Positions 8,420-17,850 of a stretch of 64,000 nt of DNA are shown piece by piece (within the stretch, counting starts at the first letter, position 1; each line of letters starts with the position of its first letter). Both the position numbers and the translations under genes were made by a program. Under the pieces are notes generated by a model, which was not told the DNA's origin, did not search any database, and saw only the letters and a list, made by a program, of their open reading frames with translations. Source of the stretch: an uncultured Ectothiorhodospiraceae bacterium (lineage in GTDB: Bacteria; Pseudomonadota; Gammaproteobacteria; Nevskiales; Oceanococcaceae); assembly GCA_937141935.1 (NCBI GenBank), contig CAKZQS010000005.1, positions 93,128 through 157,127 on the forward strand, in the 5' to 3' direction.

Positions 8420-11353
8420 TCAGAAGGAGCGCCGCAGGCGCAGGTAGTACTGGCCGCCGTTGAAGCCTAGCGGCGCGGTGCTGGGGTAGCGCGCCCCGGC
8501 CACGCCAGCCACATCGGCCGGCAGGCGATCCGGGTAGTTGTCGAAGATGTTGGCGCCGCCCAGCGAGATTTCGAGCTGGTTGGGCAGGATCGTCGTGACC
8601 TCCAGGTCCACCGTCATCTCGCCGCCCAGGTCCACCGGAATCTCCTCCAGGTGCCCTTCGAAGTAGCCGCTGTGGTAGTTCAGGCGGGCCAGGCCCTGCC
8701 AGGCGCCCTGGGTGTGGTTCAGGCTCAGGTTGCCCTTCCAGGCCGGGATGTTCTCCTCGAGCTGGCGCACGCGGATATCGCCCAGCGGGCTGAACACGCC
8801 GCGCTCGGTGACCTTGGTATCCGTGTAGTTCATCGCCAGCGACAGGTTGCTGAAGCCGCCGATGCGCAGGTCCACCGGCATCGAGGCCACGATGTCCACG
8901 CCGCGCGTGCGGGTGTCGAAGTTGTTGGTGAAGACGCGGAAGGCCGTCAGATCCTCCGAGCCTTCGAAGTCGTCCGCATCAAAGCCGTCCACGCCGTCCA
9001 GCGCAATGATCAGCTGGCTGGTGGTGCGATCCGGCTCGCCCGGGTCCCGCACGCCGTTGTCGTTGGTGTCCTGGTAGGTCTGCACGTCGTTTTCTTCGGC
9101 GAAGTCCTGCAGCGTGCCCAGGAAATCGATGTCATCCGTGGTGGCGATGCGCCCGTCGACCTCGATCTGGAAGATGTCCACCGTCAGCTCCAGCTGCTGC
9201 CAGTTGAAGGCCACGCCCAGCGAGACGTTGTCCGACTCCTCCGGCCCCAGCGAGAAGGGCCGCAGGCCGGCCTCGACCCGCCGCCGGTTGACGAACTGGC
9301 CGGCGCCGCTGGTCAGCGGCAGCACGCCCACGTCCTGCAGCACGCCGTCGACGAAGGCCGTGGTGACGTTGACCACATTGGCCTGGCCGGCGGTCGGCGC
9401 GTGGAAGCCGGTGGACACCGTGCCGCGGAAGCGCAGCAGCGGGTTCAGCACATACAGGCCGCCCAGCTTGTAGTCGAAGGTGGAGCCAAAGCTGTCGTAA
9501 TCCTCCAGCCGGCCGGCCGCCTGCAGCGTCAGCCCGGCCAGCACTTCCGATTCGGCTTCGAGGTAGACGGCGGTGTTGGTCTGCTCGTCCGAGGTGGACA
9601 CGGTGAAGCCGCCAAAGCCGTTGGAGCTTGAGGCGAAGCCCTGGCCCACCGGGTAGGCCTCCGAGGGCGCGGCCAGCGGGCCGAGCTGGCGCGAGGGCAG
9701 GTCGCCGCGCGTGATCTCGAACTGCTCGCTGCGGTATTCGAAACCGGCGGACAGGAACAGCTCGGAGACAAAGCGCTCCAGCGGCAGCGCGTAGCTGAAG
9801 TCCAGGTTGAGGTTGTTATCGGTTTGCCGGTATGCGCCGGGGTTGAAGCGCAGCGGCGTATCCGGACCCAGGCTGGCGTTGACCGTGTTCAGGATGAAGA
9901 ACTCGGTCTTGTTGTCGCCGTAGGTATAGCTGAGGTCGTAATCCAGCCCGCGGCCAAAGTCGAAGGTGCCGCGCGTGCCGATGACGGCCGAGGCATCGGT
10001 GTTCTTGCCCCCGAAGCGCGGCGTGAAGCCGCCGGGGAAGAGCTCGACGAAGGAGAAGCAATTATCGTCCGCGCTGACCTGAGCCAGGATCTCCGGGTCC
10101 GGCTGCAGGCGGTTGGGGCCGGTGAGCGGAATGCCATCCGGGCAGTCGCCATCGTCTTCGCCCGAAAGGTCGCCCACCAGAATCGACGGTACCCCGTTGG
10201 GGTCGGCATCGCCGTTCTCCGGGTTCACCGGCGGCCCGTCATACACGCCGGCGCGGTTGGTCGGGTTGCGGTAGAAAAAGCCGCCCTCGACCTCGCGGCT
10301 GGCGTAGTTGCCAAAGGCGTAGCCCTCGGCCAGCGAGCCAAAGGACATCGCGCTGTTGACGAACATCTTGACGTCGTCGCGCACCTCGGGCTGGCCCCAG
10401 ATCTGCACGACGTCGGTGGTCACCGTGTTTACGCGGATGTCCTGCACGGCGTCGTTGCCGGCCGCAATCAGCGCGGCCGCGTCGTCGCGCTGCACCGAGC
10501 GGATCGTGTCCTCGACGTCGGAGAACTCGGCCGAGACGTTGATGAAGCCGGTATCCGCCAGCGGCAGGCCAAAGTTGCCGCCCAAGCGATAGTTGTCGCC
10601 GTCGCCCGCGTAGGTCGAGCCGTAGCGCGCCTCCAGCACGCCGCCTTCGTAGTCATCCTTCAGCACGAAGTTGATGACCCCGGCGATGGCATCCGAGCCG
10701 TATTGCGAGGAGGCCCCATCGCGCAGCACTTCGACCTGCTTCAGGCCAATGGTCGGGAACACGCTGACATCCGGGCCGTGCGCGCCGTCCGCGATGCCGC
10801 CGCCCAAAAAGCTGATGACCGAGGCGCGGTGGCGGCGCTTGCCGTTGACCAGCACCAGCGTGTTGTCCGGCGACAGGCCGCGCAGGTTGGCGGGGCGGAT
10901 GATCGTCGCCGCGTCGGAGATGGGCTGCGTGTTGACGTTGTAAGAGGGCACCACGATCCGCAGCAAATCGCCGATGTCGGTCGGCGCCTGGTCGGAGATG
11001 CCGGTGCCGGTGATCACGTCCACCGGTGCGACCGTGTCGGCCGCCGAGCGCGGGTCGCGGCGCGATCCCACGACCACCAGCTCGTCGAGCAGCGTGGACT
11101 CCTCGTCGATTTCGGGCAGCTCCTCCGCGGGCAGGCGAATGACGCCAAGCTCTTCGGACTGCGCCCCTTCGGCCTGCGGCTCACCTGTTGCCGACTCACC
11201 TTGCGCCGACGCGCCGGACTGTTGCGCGAGCGCGGCGCCAGGCAGGCCCAGACAGACCAGCAACACAGGCGCCAGCGTGCTGCGCAATACGGCAGCCGGA
11301 TCGAATACTTTCACGATGCTTTTCCCCAATACATTGTTCTCTCGACCCGGCAT
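8420..11353 (-). CDS. Large TonB-dependent outer-membrane receptor
   Basis: About 977 residues. The signal peptide ends at PGAALA-QQ, followed by an acidic linker and the sequence STLLDELVVVGSR, which resembles a TonB box. The plug domain has TDIGDLLRIVVPSYN, ANLRGLSPDNTLVLVNGKR and the characteristic VEVLRDGASSQYGSDAIAG. The rest is a long beta-barrel ending in YYLRLRRSF with a terminal phenylalanine. The substrate is not evident; this size class covers siderophore, saccharide and peptide receptors. The ATG at 11353 has GGGGGA upstream; a downstream TTG is possible. It lies upstream of the M14 peptidase on the same strand, which could fit uptake of peptide products, but that link is only positional. 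Confidence 0.88.
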   Translation of the reverse strand: MPGRENNVLGKSIVKVFDPAAVLRSTLAPVLLVCLGLPGAALAQQSGASAQGESATGEPQAEGAQSEELGVIRLPAEELPEIDEESTLLDELVVVGSRRDPRSAADTVAPVDVITGTGISDQAPTDIGDLLRIVVPSYNVNTQPISDAATIIRPANLRGLSPDNTLVLVNGKRRHRASVISFLGGGIADGAHGPDVSVFPTIGLKQVEVLRDGASSQYGSDAIAGVINFVLKDDYEGGVLEARYGSTYAGDGDNYRLGGNFGLPLADTGFINVSAEFSDVEDTIRSVQRDDAAALIAAGNDAVQDIRVNTVTTDVVQIWGQPEVRDDVKMFVNSAMSFGSLAEGYAFGNYASREVEGGFFYRNPTNRAGVYDGPPVNPENGDADPNGVPSILVGDLSGEDDGDCPDGIPLTGPNRLQPDPEILAQVSADDNCFSFVELFPGGFTPRFGGKNTDASAVIGTRGTFDFGRGLDYDLSYTYGDNKTEFFILNTVNASLGPDTPLRFNPGAYRQTDNNLNLDFSYALPLERFVSELFLSAGFEYRSEQFEITRGDLPSRQLGPLAAPSEAYPVGQGFASSSNGFGGFTVSTSDEQTNTAVYLEAESEVLAGLTLQAAGRLEDYDSFGSTFDYKLGGLYVLNPLLRFRGTVSTGFHAPTAGQANVVNVTTAFVDGVLQDVGVLPLTSGAGQFVNRRRVEAGLRPFSLGPEESDNVSLGVAFNWQQLELTVDIFQIEVDGRIATTDDIDFLGTLQDFAEENDVQTYQDTNDNGVRDPGEPDRTTSQLIIALDGVDGFDADDFEGSEDLTAFRVFTNNFDTRTRGVDIVASMPVDLRIGGFSNLSLAMNYTDTKVTERGVFSPLGDIRVRQLEENIPAWKGNLSLNHTQGAWQGLARLNYHSGYFEGHLEEIPVDLGGEMTVDLEVTTILPNQLEISLGGANIFDNYPDRLPADVAGVAGARYPSTAPLGFNGGQYYLRLRRSF

Positions 11354-11659
11354 CGGGTCCCCCAGGCACGCACCCGGCGGGGCCAGGCATCGCGCAGAAC
11401 GCCTCCCCAATTCGGCGCTCAGATGGACATGCTGCTTGTTAGCAAACGTTATGCCAAGCCCTGAGCCTTGGCGGCCTTGCCGCAAGATCGTGGGAATCGC
11501 ACCCGCCCGGACGCTGGCGGCGGGGGTGCGGCGACCGGCGGCGCAGGCCGCCAACGCGGCCGCCAGTGCTACCGCGGCCGCGCAAGCGGCATTGACCCCG
11601 CCCACGCCCAGCGGCTAGGGTCCGGGCGTGCCATAGGGGTTTTGGCACGTGGGGAAACA
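11354..11659. other. Divergent intergenic region
   Basis: About 306 bp between the TonB receptor gene (leftward) and a lipoprotein gene (rightward). For the receptor a weak sigma70-like pair can be drawn: TTGGCA (11458-11453) and CAGCAT (11435-11430) with a 17-bp spacer. Purines (GGGGAAACA) precede the rightward ATG. No gene is supported in it. Confidence 0.4.
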
Positions 11660-13294
11660 ATGAACAAGAACATCTGGATGGTGGGGGCACTGCTGGCCGC
11701 GTGCGGTCTGAGTGCATGTGGCGGCAGTGACGACGGCGGCAGCAACCGCGTGGAGTCCGTGGCCTTTTTAAGCAAGCTGCAAAGCGCCAAGGGCTTCGTC
11801 ATTACCGGCGATGTGGCCCCGCAGGCCACGCGCAAAAACGAATGCCTGGACGAGAACGGCGACCCCGGCACGCTGCTGACGATTGCCGGCGAGTCGGTTT
11901 GCCAGGCCGAGCTGCAATCCAACCGCATTTACTCGGTGACCGAAAAAGCCACCTTCGTGCGGGTGCAATACCTCGACCAGGACGGCAATGAGGTGGCCGG
12001 CGAGAATTTGCAGCCGCTGCGGCTGGTGGATCTGGGTCAGGGTTTTGTGCTGACGCAGTTTGTCTCGCCAGGCTTCAACCGCTCCGAATTCTTTCTGGCG
12101 CGTAAGAGCGATGGCGCGGTGTTTTCCCTGTCCGGCGGACCCGCGAACAATTTCGACTCCGAAGCGGACAAGCTCGGGCTCACCTGGCTGCAGCCGCTGC
12201 AGGTGCGCAGCGGCGACATCCTGATCTCGCAGGATTTCAATTCCGGACCCGACGTATCCGACGAAAGCCGGAGCATCGCCGGGCTGGGCAATCGCACCTT
12301 CAACCTCGACAGCGGCAGCAATGACGACACGCCGCTGCGTCTGTTGCGGGCCAGCCGTAACGAGCAAAGCGGCGCCGATTTGCAGTCCACCGCGGTCAGC
12401 CCGGCCTCGCACAACGTCGCGAAATTTCTCGCCGAGGCCGGCAACGGCCTGGTGGTCTACCAAATTGAATCGCAGTTTGGCGGCGACGACATTCGCAGCA
12501 ACGAGCGCTTTGTGGCGCTGAATCCGGTCAGCGGCGCCTTTAGCAACGTCGCAGAAAACCTGATTGGCGAGAACACCTTCGCGACCATGATGCAGGGCCT
12601 GGATGGGGGGCTGTATTTCTTTGCGGCCAGCGAGACTTTCGAATCGCGCTTCAACGAAGCCAGCAACGAAAACGAGTTCCGCAAGCGCTGCCAGGCCCGG
12701 CTGTGGGAGCTGACTTTCTCCAACCTGCAGGCCTCGGCCGAGCTGGTCGCCACGGCGCAAACCAACGAGGGCTTTGCGGCCGACGACAACCCCGACTTCT
12801 CGACCAGCCGCTACTGCGGCGATGCCCAGTCGCGTCGCTCTGGCACCGCTTTTGACCAGCGCTGGGTCAGCGTGGTCGAAGGGGCCGTGCTGGAAATCGA
12901 CTTCGGTGCGGCCACACCGACCATGCGCTACGTCAATCGGCCGGCCCTGGGCACGCCCTTGCGCCCGCGGGATCAGTTCAGCGGTTTGGAAATCCCACGG
13001 GTGGTGGCCAGCGACAACTTCCTCTATGCGGTGACCGAGGTCGTGGAGCAGGGCCAGGCCCAGCAGCGGGTCCGCCGCGTGGACGTGGCCAACAATTACG
13101 CGCTGGCCACGCTGGAGCTGGCCAACCTGCAGATCGACGGCCTGGAGCCGCTGGCCGGCGACTCGGTGGTGGTGCGCGCCACCGACCAGAGCAATGGCGA
13201 CAGCCTGGTGCTGGTGGTCGAGGGCACCAGCGTCGCGCGCGAACTCTCGCGCAACGCGGACGTGGAGTTCGTGAGCTTCGAGCGCGTGAACTAG
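11660..13294 (+). CDS. Lipoprotein of unknown function
   Basis: A 544-residue protein with the lipobox LSACGGS at the end of a short signal peptide; the ATG at 11660 is preceded by GGGGAAACA. The mature part has regularly spaced hydrophobic/Asp-Asn-rich strands, compatible with a beta-propeller or other all-beta fold, and a few cysteines, but I recognise no named family. Codon use is somewhat less GC-extreme than in the flanking genes. It follows a divergent TonB receptor and precedes another lipoprotein gene by 14 bp, suggesting a two-gene unit. An envelope role is inferred from the lipobox only. Confidence 0.7.
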   Translation: MNKNIWMVGALLAACGLSACGGSDDGGSNRVESVAFLSKLQSAKGFVITGDVAPQATRKNECLDENGDPGTLLTIAGESVCQAELQSNRIYSVTEKATFVRVQYLDQDGNEVAGENLQPLRLVDLGQGFVLTQFVSPGFNRSEFFLARKSDGAVFSLSGGPANNFDSEADKLGLTWLQPLQVRSGDILISQDFNSGPDVSDESRSIAGLGNRTFNLDSGSNDDTPLRLLRASRNEQSGADLQSTAVSPASHNVAKFLAEAGNGLVVYQIESQFGGDDIRSNERFVALNPVSGAFSNVAENLIGENTFATMMQGLDGGLYFFAASETFESRFNEASNENEFRKRCQARLWELTFSNLQASAELVATAQTNEGFAADDNPDFSTSRYCGDAQSRRSGTAFDQRWVSVVEGAVLEIDFGAATPTMRYVNRPALGTPLRPRDQFSGLEIPRVVASDNFLYAVTEVVEQGQAQQRVRRVDVANNYALATLELANLQIDGLEPLAGDSVVVRATDQSNGDSLVLVVEGTSVARELSRNADVEFVSFERVN

Positions 13295-13308
13295 GCCGGC
13301 CCCAGCGT

Positions 13309-14847
13309 ATGCCCATGCTGCCGAATCGCGGCCAGCAGGGCCGGCTCGCGGCCGCCGCAGAGGCGGGCGTTCCCGGCCGCGGCGGGCGTCTCCTGCTGCT
13401 GGCGCTGCTGCCCGCGCTGGTCTTGTCGGCCTGCGCGACGCCACCGTCGGCACCCGCCGGCGGCGCAGCCGCGACCGCGGCCGGCACGCCGGCTGCCGAC
13501 CTGGTCATTGCGCCGGTACATGTCGTGGACACGCGGGCCGGGCGGCTGCTGCCCGACCGCGCCGTGGTGATCCGCGAGGGGCGGATTGCCGCTGTGGTGG
13601 CCGCCGGCGACGCGCCGGCGGCCAGGCAGCGGCACGACGGCGCGCAAGGCTATCTGATGCCCGGCCTGTGGGACATGCACGCGCACCTGCGCGCACCGGG
13701 CCTGCCGCCGCCGGTAACGACCGAGTGGATGCTGCCGCTGCTGCTCGCCCACGGCGTGACCGGGGTGCGCGACATGAACTCGGCCTGTGCCACGCCGCAG
13801 CAGGGCCCGGTCTGCCTGCCGCAGATGCAGGCCTGGCAGGCGCAGGTGGCGCGGGGCGAACGCCTGGGGCCGCGGCTGCTGGCGCTGAGCTCCTGGCCGC
13901 TGCGCAGCCTGCCGGAGCAGGGCGCCGCCGGCCTGGTGGCGCAGCTGGGGGATGCCGGCGTCGACCTGCTCAAGGTCTATCACGACCTCGACGCCGCCAG
14001 CTTCCATGCCCTGGCGGGCGCCGCCCGAGCACGCGGGCTGGACTTTGCCGGCCATGTGCCGCTGGCGATACCGGTCACGGCGGCGGCCAAGGCCGGCATG
14101 CGCAGCATCGAACATGCCCGCGACCTGCTCTATGACTGCCACCCGGGGGGCGCCGCCTTTCGCGCCCGCGCCACCGACCCGCGGCCCAGCGTGGCGCAGA
14201 TGCGCGCGATGGTGGATACGCACGACCCCGCGCGCTGCGCCCGGGTGCTGCACACCCTGGCCGCGACCGACACCTGGTACGTGCCCACGCACCTGACCCG
14301 GCGCATGGAGGCCTACGCCAACGACGCCGACTTCCGCAATGACCCGCGCAACCGCTATGTGCCGGCGCCGCTGCTGGCCGGCTGGCAGCGCGACGCGGAC
14401 GGCGTCGTGGCCGCCGCGCCGACGGCGGCCGGGCGGCAGGCCTTTCGCGACTTCTACGAGGCCGGGCTGGCGATCACGGCGGCCGCGCATGCCGCCGGCG
14501 TGGGCCTGCTGGTGGGCACCGACGGCGGCGACTCCTATGTGTACCCCGGCTCGGCGGTGCATGACGAGCTGGCCGAGCTGGTGCGCGCGGGGCTGACGCC
14601 GGCCGAGGCGCTGCGGGCGGCCACCTGGAACAGCGCGGTGTTTCTGGGCCGGCAGGCGGAGCATGGCCTGGTGGCGCCGGGGCAGCGGGCCGACCTGCTG
14701 CTGCTGGCCGCCAACCCGCTGGAGGACATCGCGCACACCCGGCAGATCCAGGCCGTGCTGCTCGGCGGCGAGCTGCTGGATCGCGCGCGGCTGGATGCGC
14801 TGCTGGCGCAGGCCGAGGGTTTCGCCGCGGCGCTGGGTCAGCCCTAG
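13309..14847 (+). CDS. Amidohydrolase-family lipoprotein
   Basis: A 512-residue metal-dependent hydrolase of the amidohydrolase superfamily. A basic N-terminus and hydrophobic segment end in LVLSACA, so the enzyme is probably lipid-anchored. The superfamily beta-sandwich start is visible (LVIAPVHVVDTRAGRLLPDR), followed by the metal-binding motif MPGLWDMHAHL (HxH), a candidate carbamylated lysine or equivalent in DLLKVYHDL, GHVPLAI, and the distal GTDGGDS aspartate. The C-terminal GLVAPGQRADLLLLAANP is the usual closing motif. Such periplasmic members are often imidazolonepropionase- or prolidase-like; the substrate cannot be assigned. It begins 14 bp after the previous lipoprotein gene and has a close second ATG (MPM). 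Confidence 0.82.
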   Translation: MPMLPNRGQQGRLAAAAEAGVPGRGGRLLLLALLPALVLSACATPPSAPAGGAAATAAGTPAADLVIAPVHVVDTRAGRLLPDRAVVIREGRIAAVVAAGDAPAARQRHDGAQGYLMPGLWDMHAHLRAPGLPPPVTTEWMLPLLLAHGVTGVRDMNSACATPQQGPVCLPQMQAWQAQVARGERLGPRLLALSSWPLRSLPEQGAAGLVAQLGDAGVDLLKVYHDLDAASFHALAGAARARGLDFAGHVPLAIPVTAAAKAGMRSIEHARDLLYDCHPGGAAFRARATDPRPSVAQMRAMVDTHDPARCARVLHTLAATDTWYVPTHLTRRMEAYANDADFRNDPRNRYVPAPLLAGWQRDADGVVAAAPTAAGRQAFRDFYEAGLAITAAAHAAGVGLLVGTDGGDSYVYPGSAVHDELAELVRAGLTPAEALRAATWNSAVFLGRQAEHGLVAPGQRADLLLLAANPLEDIAHTRQIQAVLLGGELLDRARLDALLAQAEGFAAALGQP

Positions 14848-15055
14848 CCGGCGGGTCGCGCTGGCCCGAGTCCGGGGCCGCACTGGCCACGAAGGCGCCA
14901 GGCCGGGCAGCGGGACTGAAAAATCACGACAGGCGCGCGGGGCCGCGGGCGCTCTAAACCACCGTCACATCTAGTAGAATGCGCGCCCCGGCGCTTTCGC
15001 TGCGCCCCTTTCCCCCCGCGGCCACACCCGCGCCGCGCGCACGCCCCTTCCCCGA

Positions 15056-16879
15056 ATGAAACTCCGCAACATCGCCATCATCGCGCACGTCGATCATGGC
15101 AAGACCACGCTCGTCGACAAGCTTCTGCACCAGTCCGGCACGCTCGATGAGCGCCGCGACCATGGCGAGCGCATCATGGATTCCAACGACCTGGAGCGCG
15201 AGCGCGGCATCACGATCCTGGCCAAGAACACCGCGATCCGCTGGGGCGATTACCGCATCAACATCGTCGACACCCCCGGCCACGCCGACTTTGGCGGCGA
15301 GGTCGAGCGCGTGCTGTCGATGGTGGACAGCGTGCTGCTGCTGGTGGATGCCGTGGACGGGCCGATGCCGCAGACCCGCTTCGTGACCCGCAAGGCCTTC
15401 GACATGGGCCTGTCGCCAATCGTCGTCATCAACAAGATCGACCGCCCCGGCGCCCGCCCGGACTGGGTCGAGAACCAGGTCTTCGACCTGTTTGCCGCCC
15501 TGGGCGCCACCGACGAGCAGCTCGACTTCCCCGTGGTTTACGCCTCGGCACTGAACGGCTACGCCGGCATGTCGGCCGACATCCGCGAAGGCGACATGCA
15601 GCCGCTGTTCGAGCTGATCGTGGACCGCGTGCCGCCGCCGCCGGTGGATGTGGATGGCCCGGCCCGGCTGCAGATCTCGCAGCTGGATTACTCCAGCTAC
15701 CTGGGCGTGATTGGCATTGGCCGCATCCAGCGCGGCACGCTGAAGCCGATGATGCCGATCACCGTGGTGGACCGCGCCGGCAAGCAGCGCCGCGGCCGCA
15801 TCAACCAGCTCTTTGGCTTTTTGGGCCTGGAGCGGGTGGATGTCGAGTCCGCGCAGGCTGGCGACATCGTCGCCGTGACCGGCCTGGACCCGCTGGATAT
15901 CTCCGACACGCTGTGCGCGCCCGAGGCCGTGGAGGCCCTGCCCGCGCTGACGGTCGACGAGCCGACGATGAGCATGACCTTCGAGGTCAACAAGAGCCCC
16001 TTCGCCGGCCAGGAAGGCAAGTTCATCACCAGCCGCCAGATCGGCGACCGGCTCGAGCGCGAGCTGAAGCACAACGTGGCATTGCGCGTGGAGCCCACCG
16101 CCGACCCGGATCGCTTCAAGGTCTCCGGCCGCGGCCAGCTGCACCTGGGCGTGCTGATCGAGAACATGCGCCGCGAAGGCTATGAGCTGGCCGTGTCGCG
16201 CCCCGAGGTGATCACCCGGGAAATCGACGGCGAACTGCGCGAGCCCTGGGAGCGGCTGGTGCTGGACGTGGAAACCGAGCACCAGGGCAAGGTGATCGAG
16301 GAGATCTCCGGCCGCGGTGGGCAGCTTCAGGACATGGTGCCGGACGGCCAGGGCCGCGTGCGCCTGGATTATCTGATCCCCTCGCGCGGCTTGATCGGCT
16401 ACCAGACGGACTTCGCCAGCCAGACCTCCGGCACCGGCATCATGGTCCATGTCTTCGACCATTACGGCACCGCCGTCGAGGCCGATGTGGGCCAACGCCC
16501 CAAGGGCGTGCTGATTTCCATCGACACCGGCAAGGTGCTGGGCTTTTCGCTGTTCAACCTGCAGGAGCGCGGGCGGCTGTTCTGCTCGCACGGCGATCAG
16601 GTCTACGAGGGCCAGGTCATCGGCATCCACAGCCGCGACAACGACCTGACCGTGAACCCGCTCAAGGGCAAGAAGCTGACCAACATGCGCGCCAGCGGCA
16701 ACGACGAGAACATCGTCCTCACGCCGCCGATCCAGCTGACGCTGGAACGTGCGCTGGAGTTCATCAACGACGATGAACTGGTCGAGGTCACACCCGAGTC
16801 CATCCGCATCCGCAAGCGCTGGCTCAAGGAGCACGAGCGCAAGCGGGCATCTTCGACCAAGAACGCGCAGAGCGCCTGA
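15056..16879 (+). CDS. typA: TypA/BipA ribosome-associated translational GTPase
   Basis: A 607-residue full-length BipA. The G-domain motifs are intact: [15 protein letters not shown] (G1), RGITI (G2), [14 protein letters not shown] (G3) and NKIDRP (G4). EF-G-like domains II, III and V and the BipA-specific C-terminal domain follow. It binds the 70S ribosome and assists 50S assembly and stress or low-temperature growth. The ATG at 15056 gives the canonical start [22 protein letters not shown] hexamer at 14975-14980 could be the -10 of its promoter, though no good -35 is visible. It is the most reliable housekeeping marker in the window and is presumably monocistronic. Confidence 0.97.
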   Translation: MKLRNIAIIAHVDHGKTTLVDKLLHQSGTLDERRDHGERIMDSNDLERERGITILAKNTAIRWGDYRINIVDTPGHADFGGEVERVLSMVDSVLLLVDAVDGPMPQTRFVTRKAFDMGLSPIVVINKIDRPGARPDWVENQVFDLFAALGATDEQLDFPVVYASALNGYAGMSADIREGDMQPLFELIVDRVPPPPVDVDGPARLQISQLDYSSYLGVIGIGRIQRGTLKPMMPITVVDRAGKQRRGRINQLFGFLGLERVDVESAQAGDIVAVTGLDPLDISDTLCAPEAVEALPALTVDEPTMSMTFEVNKSPFAGQEGKFITSRQIGDRLERELKHNVALRVEPTADPDRFKVSGRGQLHLGVLIENMRREGYELAVSRPEVITREIDGELREPWERLVLDVETEHQGKVIEEISGRGGQLQDMVPDGQGRVRLDYLIPSRGLIGYQTDFASQTSGTGIMVHVFDHYGTAVEADVGQRPKGVLISIDTGKVLGFSLFNLQERGRLFCSHGDQVYEGQVIGIHSRDNDLTVNPLKGKKLTNMRASGNDENIVLTPPIQLTLERALEFINDDELVEVTPESIRIRKRWLKEHERKRASSTKNAQSA

Positions 16880-16882
16880 GGG

Positions 16883-16898
16883 CCGACGCCCGCGTCGG
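16883..16898 (+). terminator. Hairpin just after typA
   Basis: CCGACG-CCCG-CGTCGG, a 6-bp perfect stem four bases after the typA stop. It is GC-rich but lacks a T-tract, so it is only a candidate terminator or 3' stabilising hairpin. Confidence 0.35.
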
Positions 16899-17056
16899 TC
16901 CGGCCGGCGGCGGGGACCCCGCGGGTTCGACCACGGCCGTCCGAGGCCGGTGCGGGATGCGCGGCCGAGCGGGCGGGGAGCCCTGCGCCCACCGCGCCGC
17001 GCCACGCTCTTCAACGCTGGCCTGAGACGTGCGCGGCGCGGCGGGCGCGGCTCGAC

Positions 17057-17188
17057 TTAGGCGCCCTCGCGCTTGCGCTTGCGCGCCTCCTTGCGTGCCA
17101 GGTGGCGGAACTCGCGAACGGTCAGCAGCACGCCGACCAGCGTCATCGAGAAGCAAAAGGCTCCAAACATCAGCAGGTAATCACTCAT
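17057..17188 (-). CDS. 43-residue single-pass membrane protein
   Basis: A short gene reading MSDYLLMFGAFCFSMTLVGV at its start, then a basic cytoplasmic tail (RKEARKRKREGA). One transmembrane segment is expected. Its ATG overlaps the last eight bases of the preceding small membrane gene, the usual sign of translational coupling. Clean initiation and stop codons and a plausible topology support it despite its size. Function unknown. Confidence 0.6.
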   Translation of the reverse strand: MSDYLLMFGAFCFSMTLVGVLLTVREFRHLARKEARKRKREGA

Positions 17189-17363
17189 TGCGGTCCCCCA
17201 GCAGCGCGGACACCTTGAAATAGATGCCAAAGCTCAGAATCGAAGGGATCCACATCGCGGTGAACAGGCCCTCTTCGCGCTGGCCGCTGAACCACAGCAG
17301 GCCGGAGATGGCAAAGGCGACGGCCACCGCAGTGAGTATGAAAACGTCGGACAACCTCAACAT
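17181..17363 (-). CDS. 60-residue membrane protein
   Basis: A small protein with two hydrophobic segments (FILTAVAVAFAISGLLWF and a second around MWIPSILSFGIYFKV). It is the first gene of a leftward pair and overlaps the next gene by eight bases. A good sigma70 promoter and two palindromes lie within about 90 bp upstream, so expression is probably regulated. I recognise no family. Confidence 0.6.
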   Translation of the reverse strand: MLRLSDVFILTAVAVAFAISGLLWFSGQREEGLFTAMWIPSILSFGIYFKVSALLGDRNE

Positions 17364-17396
17364 GGTCTAACCCCTTGGCTATGACGGTGGTAGATA

Positions 17397-17418
17397 TGTC
17401 TAGACAATGTCTAAGACA
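17397..17418. promoter_or_regulatory. Two adjacent palindromes, candidate operator
   Basis: TGTCTAGACA (17397-17406) is a perfect 10-bp palindrome, and TGTCTAAGACA (17408-17418) is a perfect 5-bp inverted repeat around one central base. One base separates them. They sit at and just downstream of the predicted transcription start of the leftward small-membrane operon, and upstream of the divergent gene. The repeated TGTCT/AGACA half-site suggests binding of a dimeric regulator, possibly the MerR-type protein encoded nearby. Confidence 0.55.
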
Positions 17419-17424
17419 GGTGTC

Positions 17425-17453
17425 ACTATCTGACCATGTACAGGTTTTGTCAA
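17425..17453 (-). promoter_or_regulatory. Sigma70-type promoter of the small-membrane operon
   Basis: On the minus strand a perfect TTGACA (17453-17448) is followed by a 17-bp spacer and GATAGT (17430-17425; 4 of 6 to TATAAT). It faces the leftward 60-residue gene, with transcription expected to start over the palindromes. Confidence 0.6.
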
Positions 17454-17470
17454 GGACAGGAGCGCAAGGC

Positions 17471-17740
17471 ATGAGCCCGCGACCACCCGAAGGCCCGTCG
17501 GCCCGATCCACCCCCCTGGAAGTGAACCTGCGCCGCCCCGGGCCGCGCCTGCGCCGCGCGATGCGCCTGGCCGGCTGGGCGGGCGTACTCGTCGGCGTGG
17601 GGGCGCTGGGCGCGCTGGGTTACACGGCCTTGCAGTCGCCCGCGCCGCTGGCGGAGGCTGCGTTGAGCGAGTACCGCACGCAGGCGCGCTGGCTGATCGG
17701 CGGCCTGATGGTTGCCGCGCTGGGCTTCTTCGACCGCTAG
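17471..17740 (+). CDS. 89-residue two-TM membrane protein
   Basis: Starts MSPRPPEGPSARS, with a proline/arginine-rich cytoplasmic N-terminus, then two hydrophobic segments (AGWAGVLVGVGALGALGYTA and WLIGGLMVAALGFF). AGGAG lies upstream of the ATG, though slightly distant. It is transcribed divergently from the other small membrane genes across the palindrome region and converges on the MerR gene. Function unknown. Confidence 0.55.
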   Translation: MSPRPPEGPSARSTPLEVNLRRPGPRLRRAMRLAGWAGVLVGVGALGALGYTALQSPAPLAEAALSEYRTQARWLIGGLMVAALGFFDR

Positions 17741-17850
17741 GCGCGGGCCCCGCCCCTCCCCGCCCCTCCCAGGCCCGCCCCGGGGTCATCGCAGGGCCCC
17801 CTTACGCGGGCTCGGGTCGCGGGCTCGCTGCGCGGCCCTACTGCGCGCCC

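Noticed and set aside
11436..11456. GTTAGCAAACGTTATG as a fifth Zur box
   Set aside because: It lacks the 13-bp spacing and the ATAAC half-site found in the other four.
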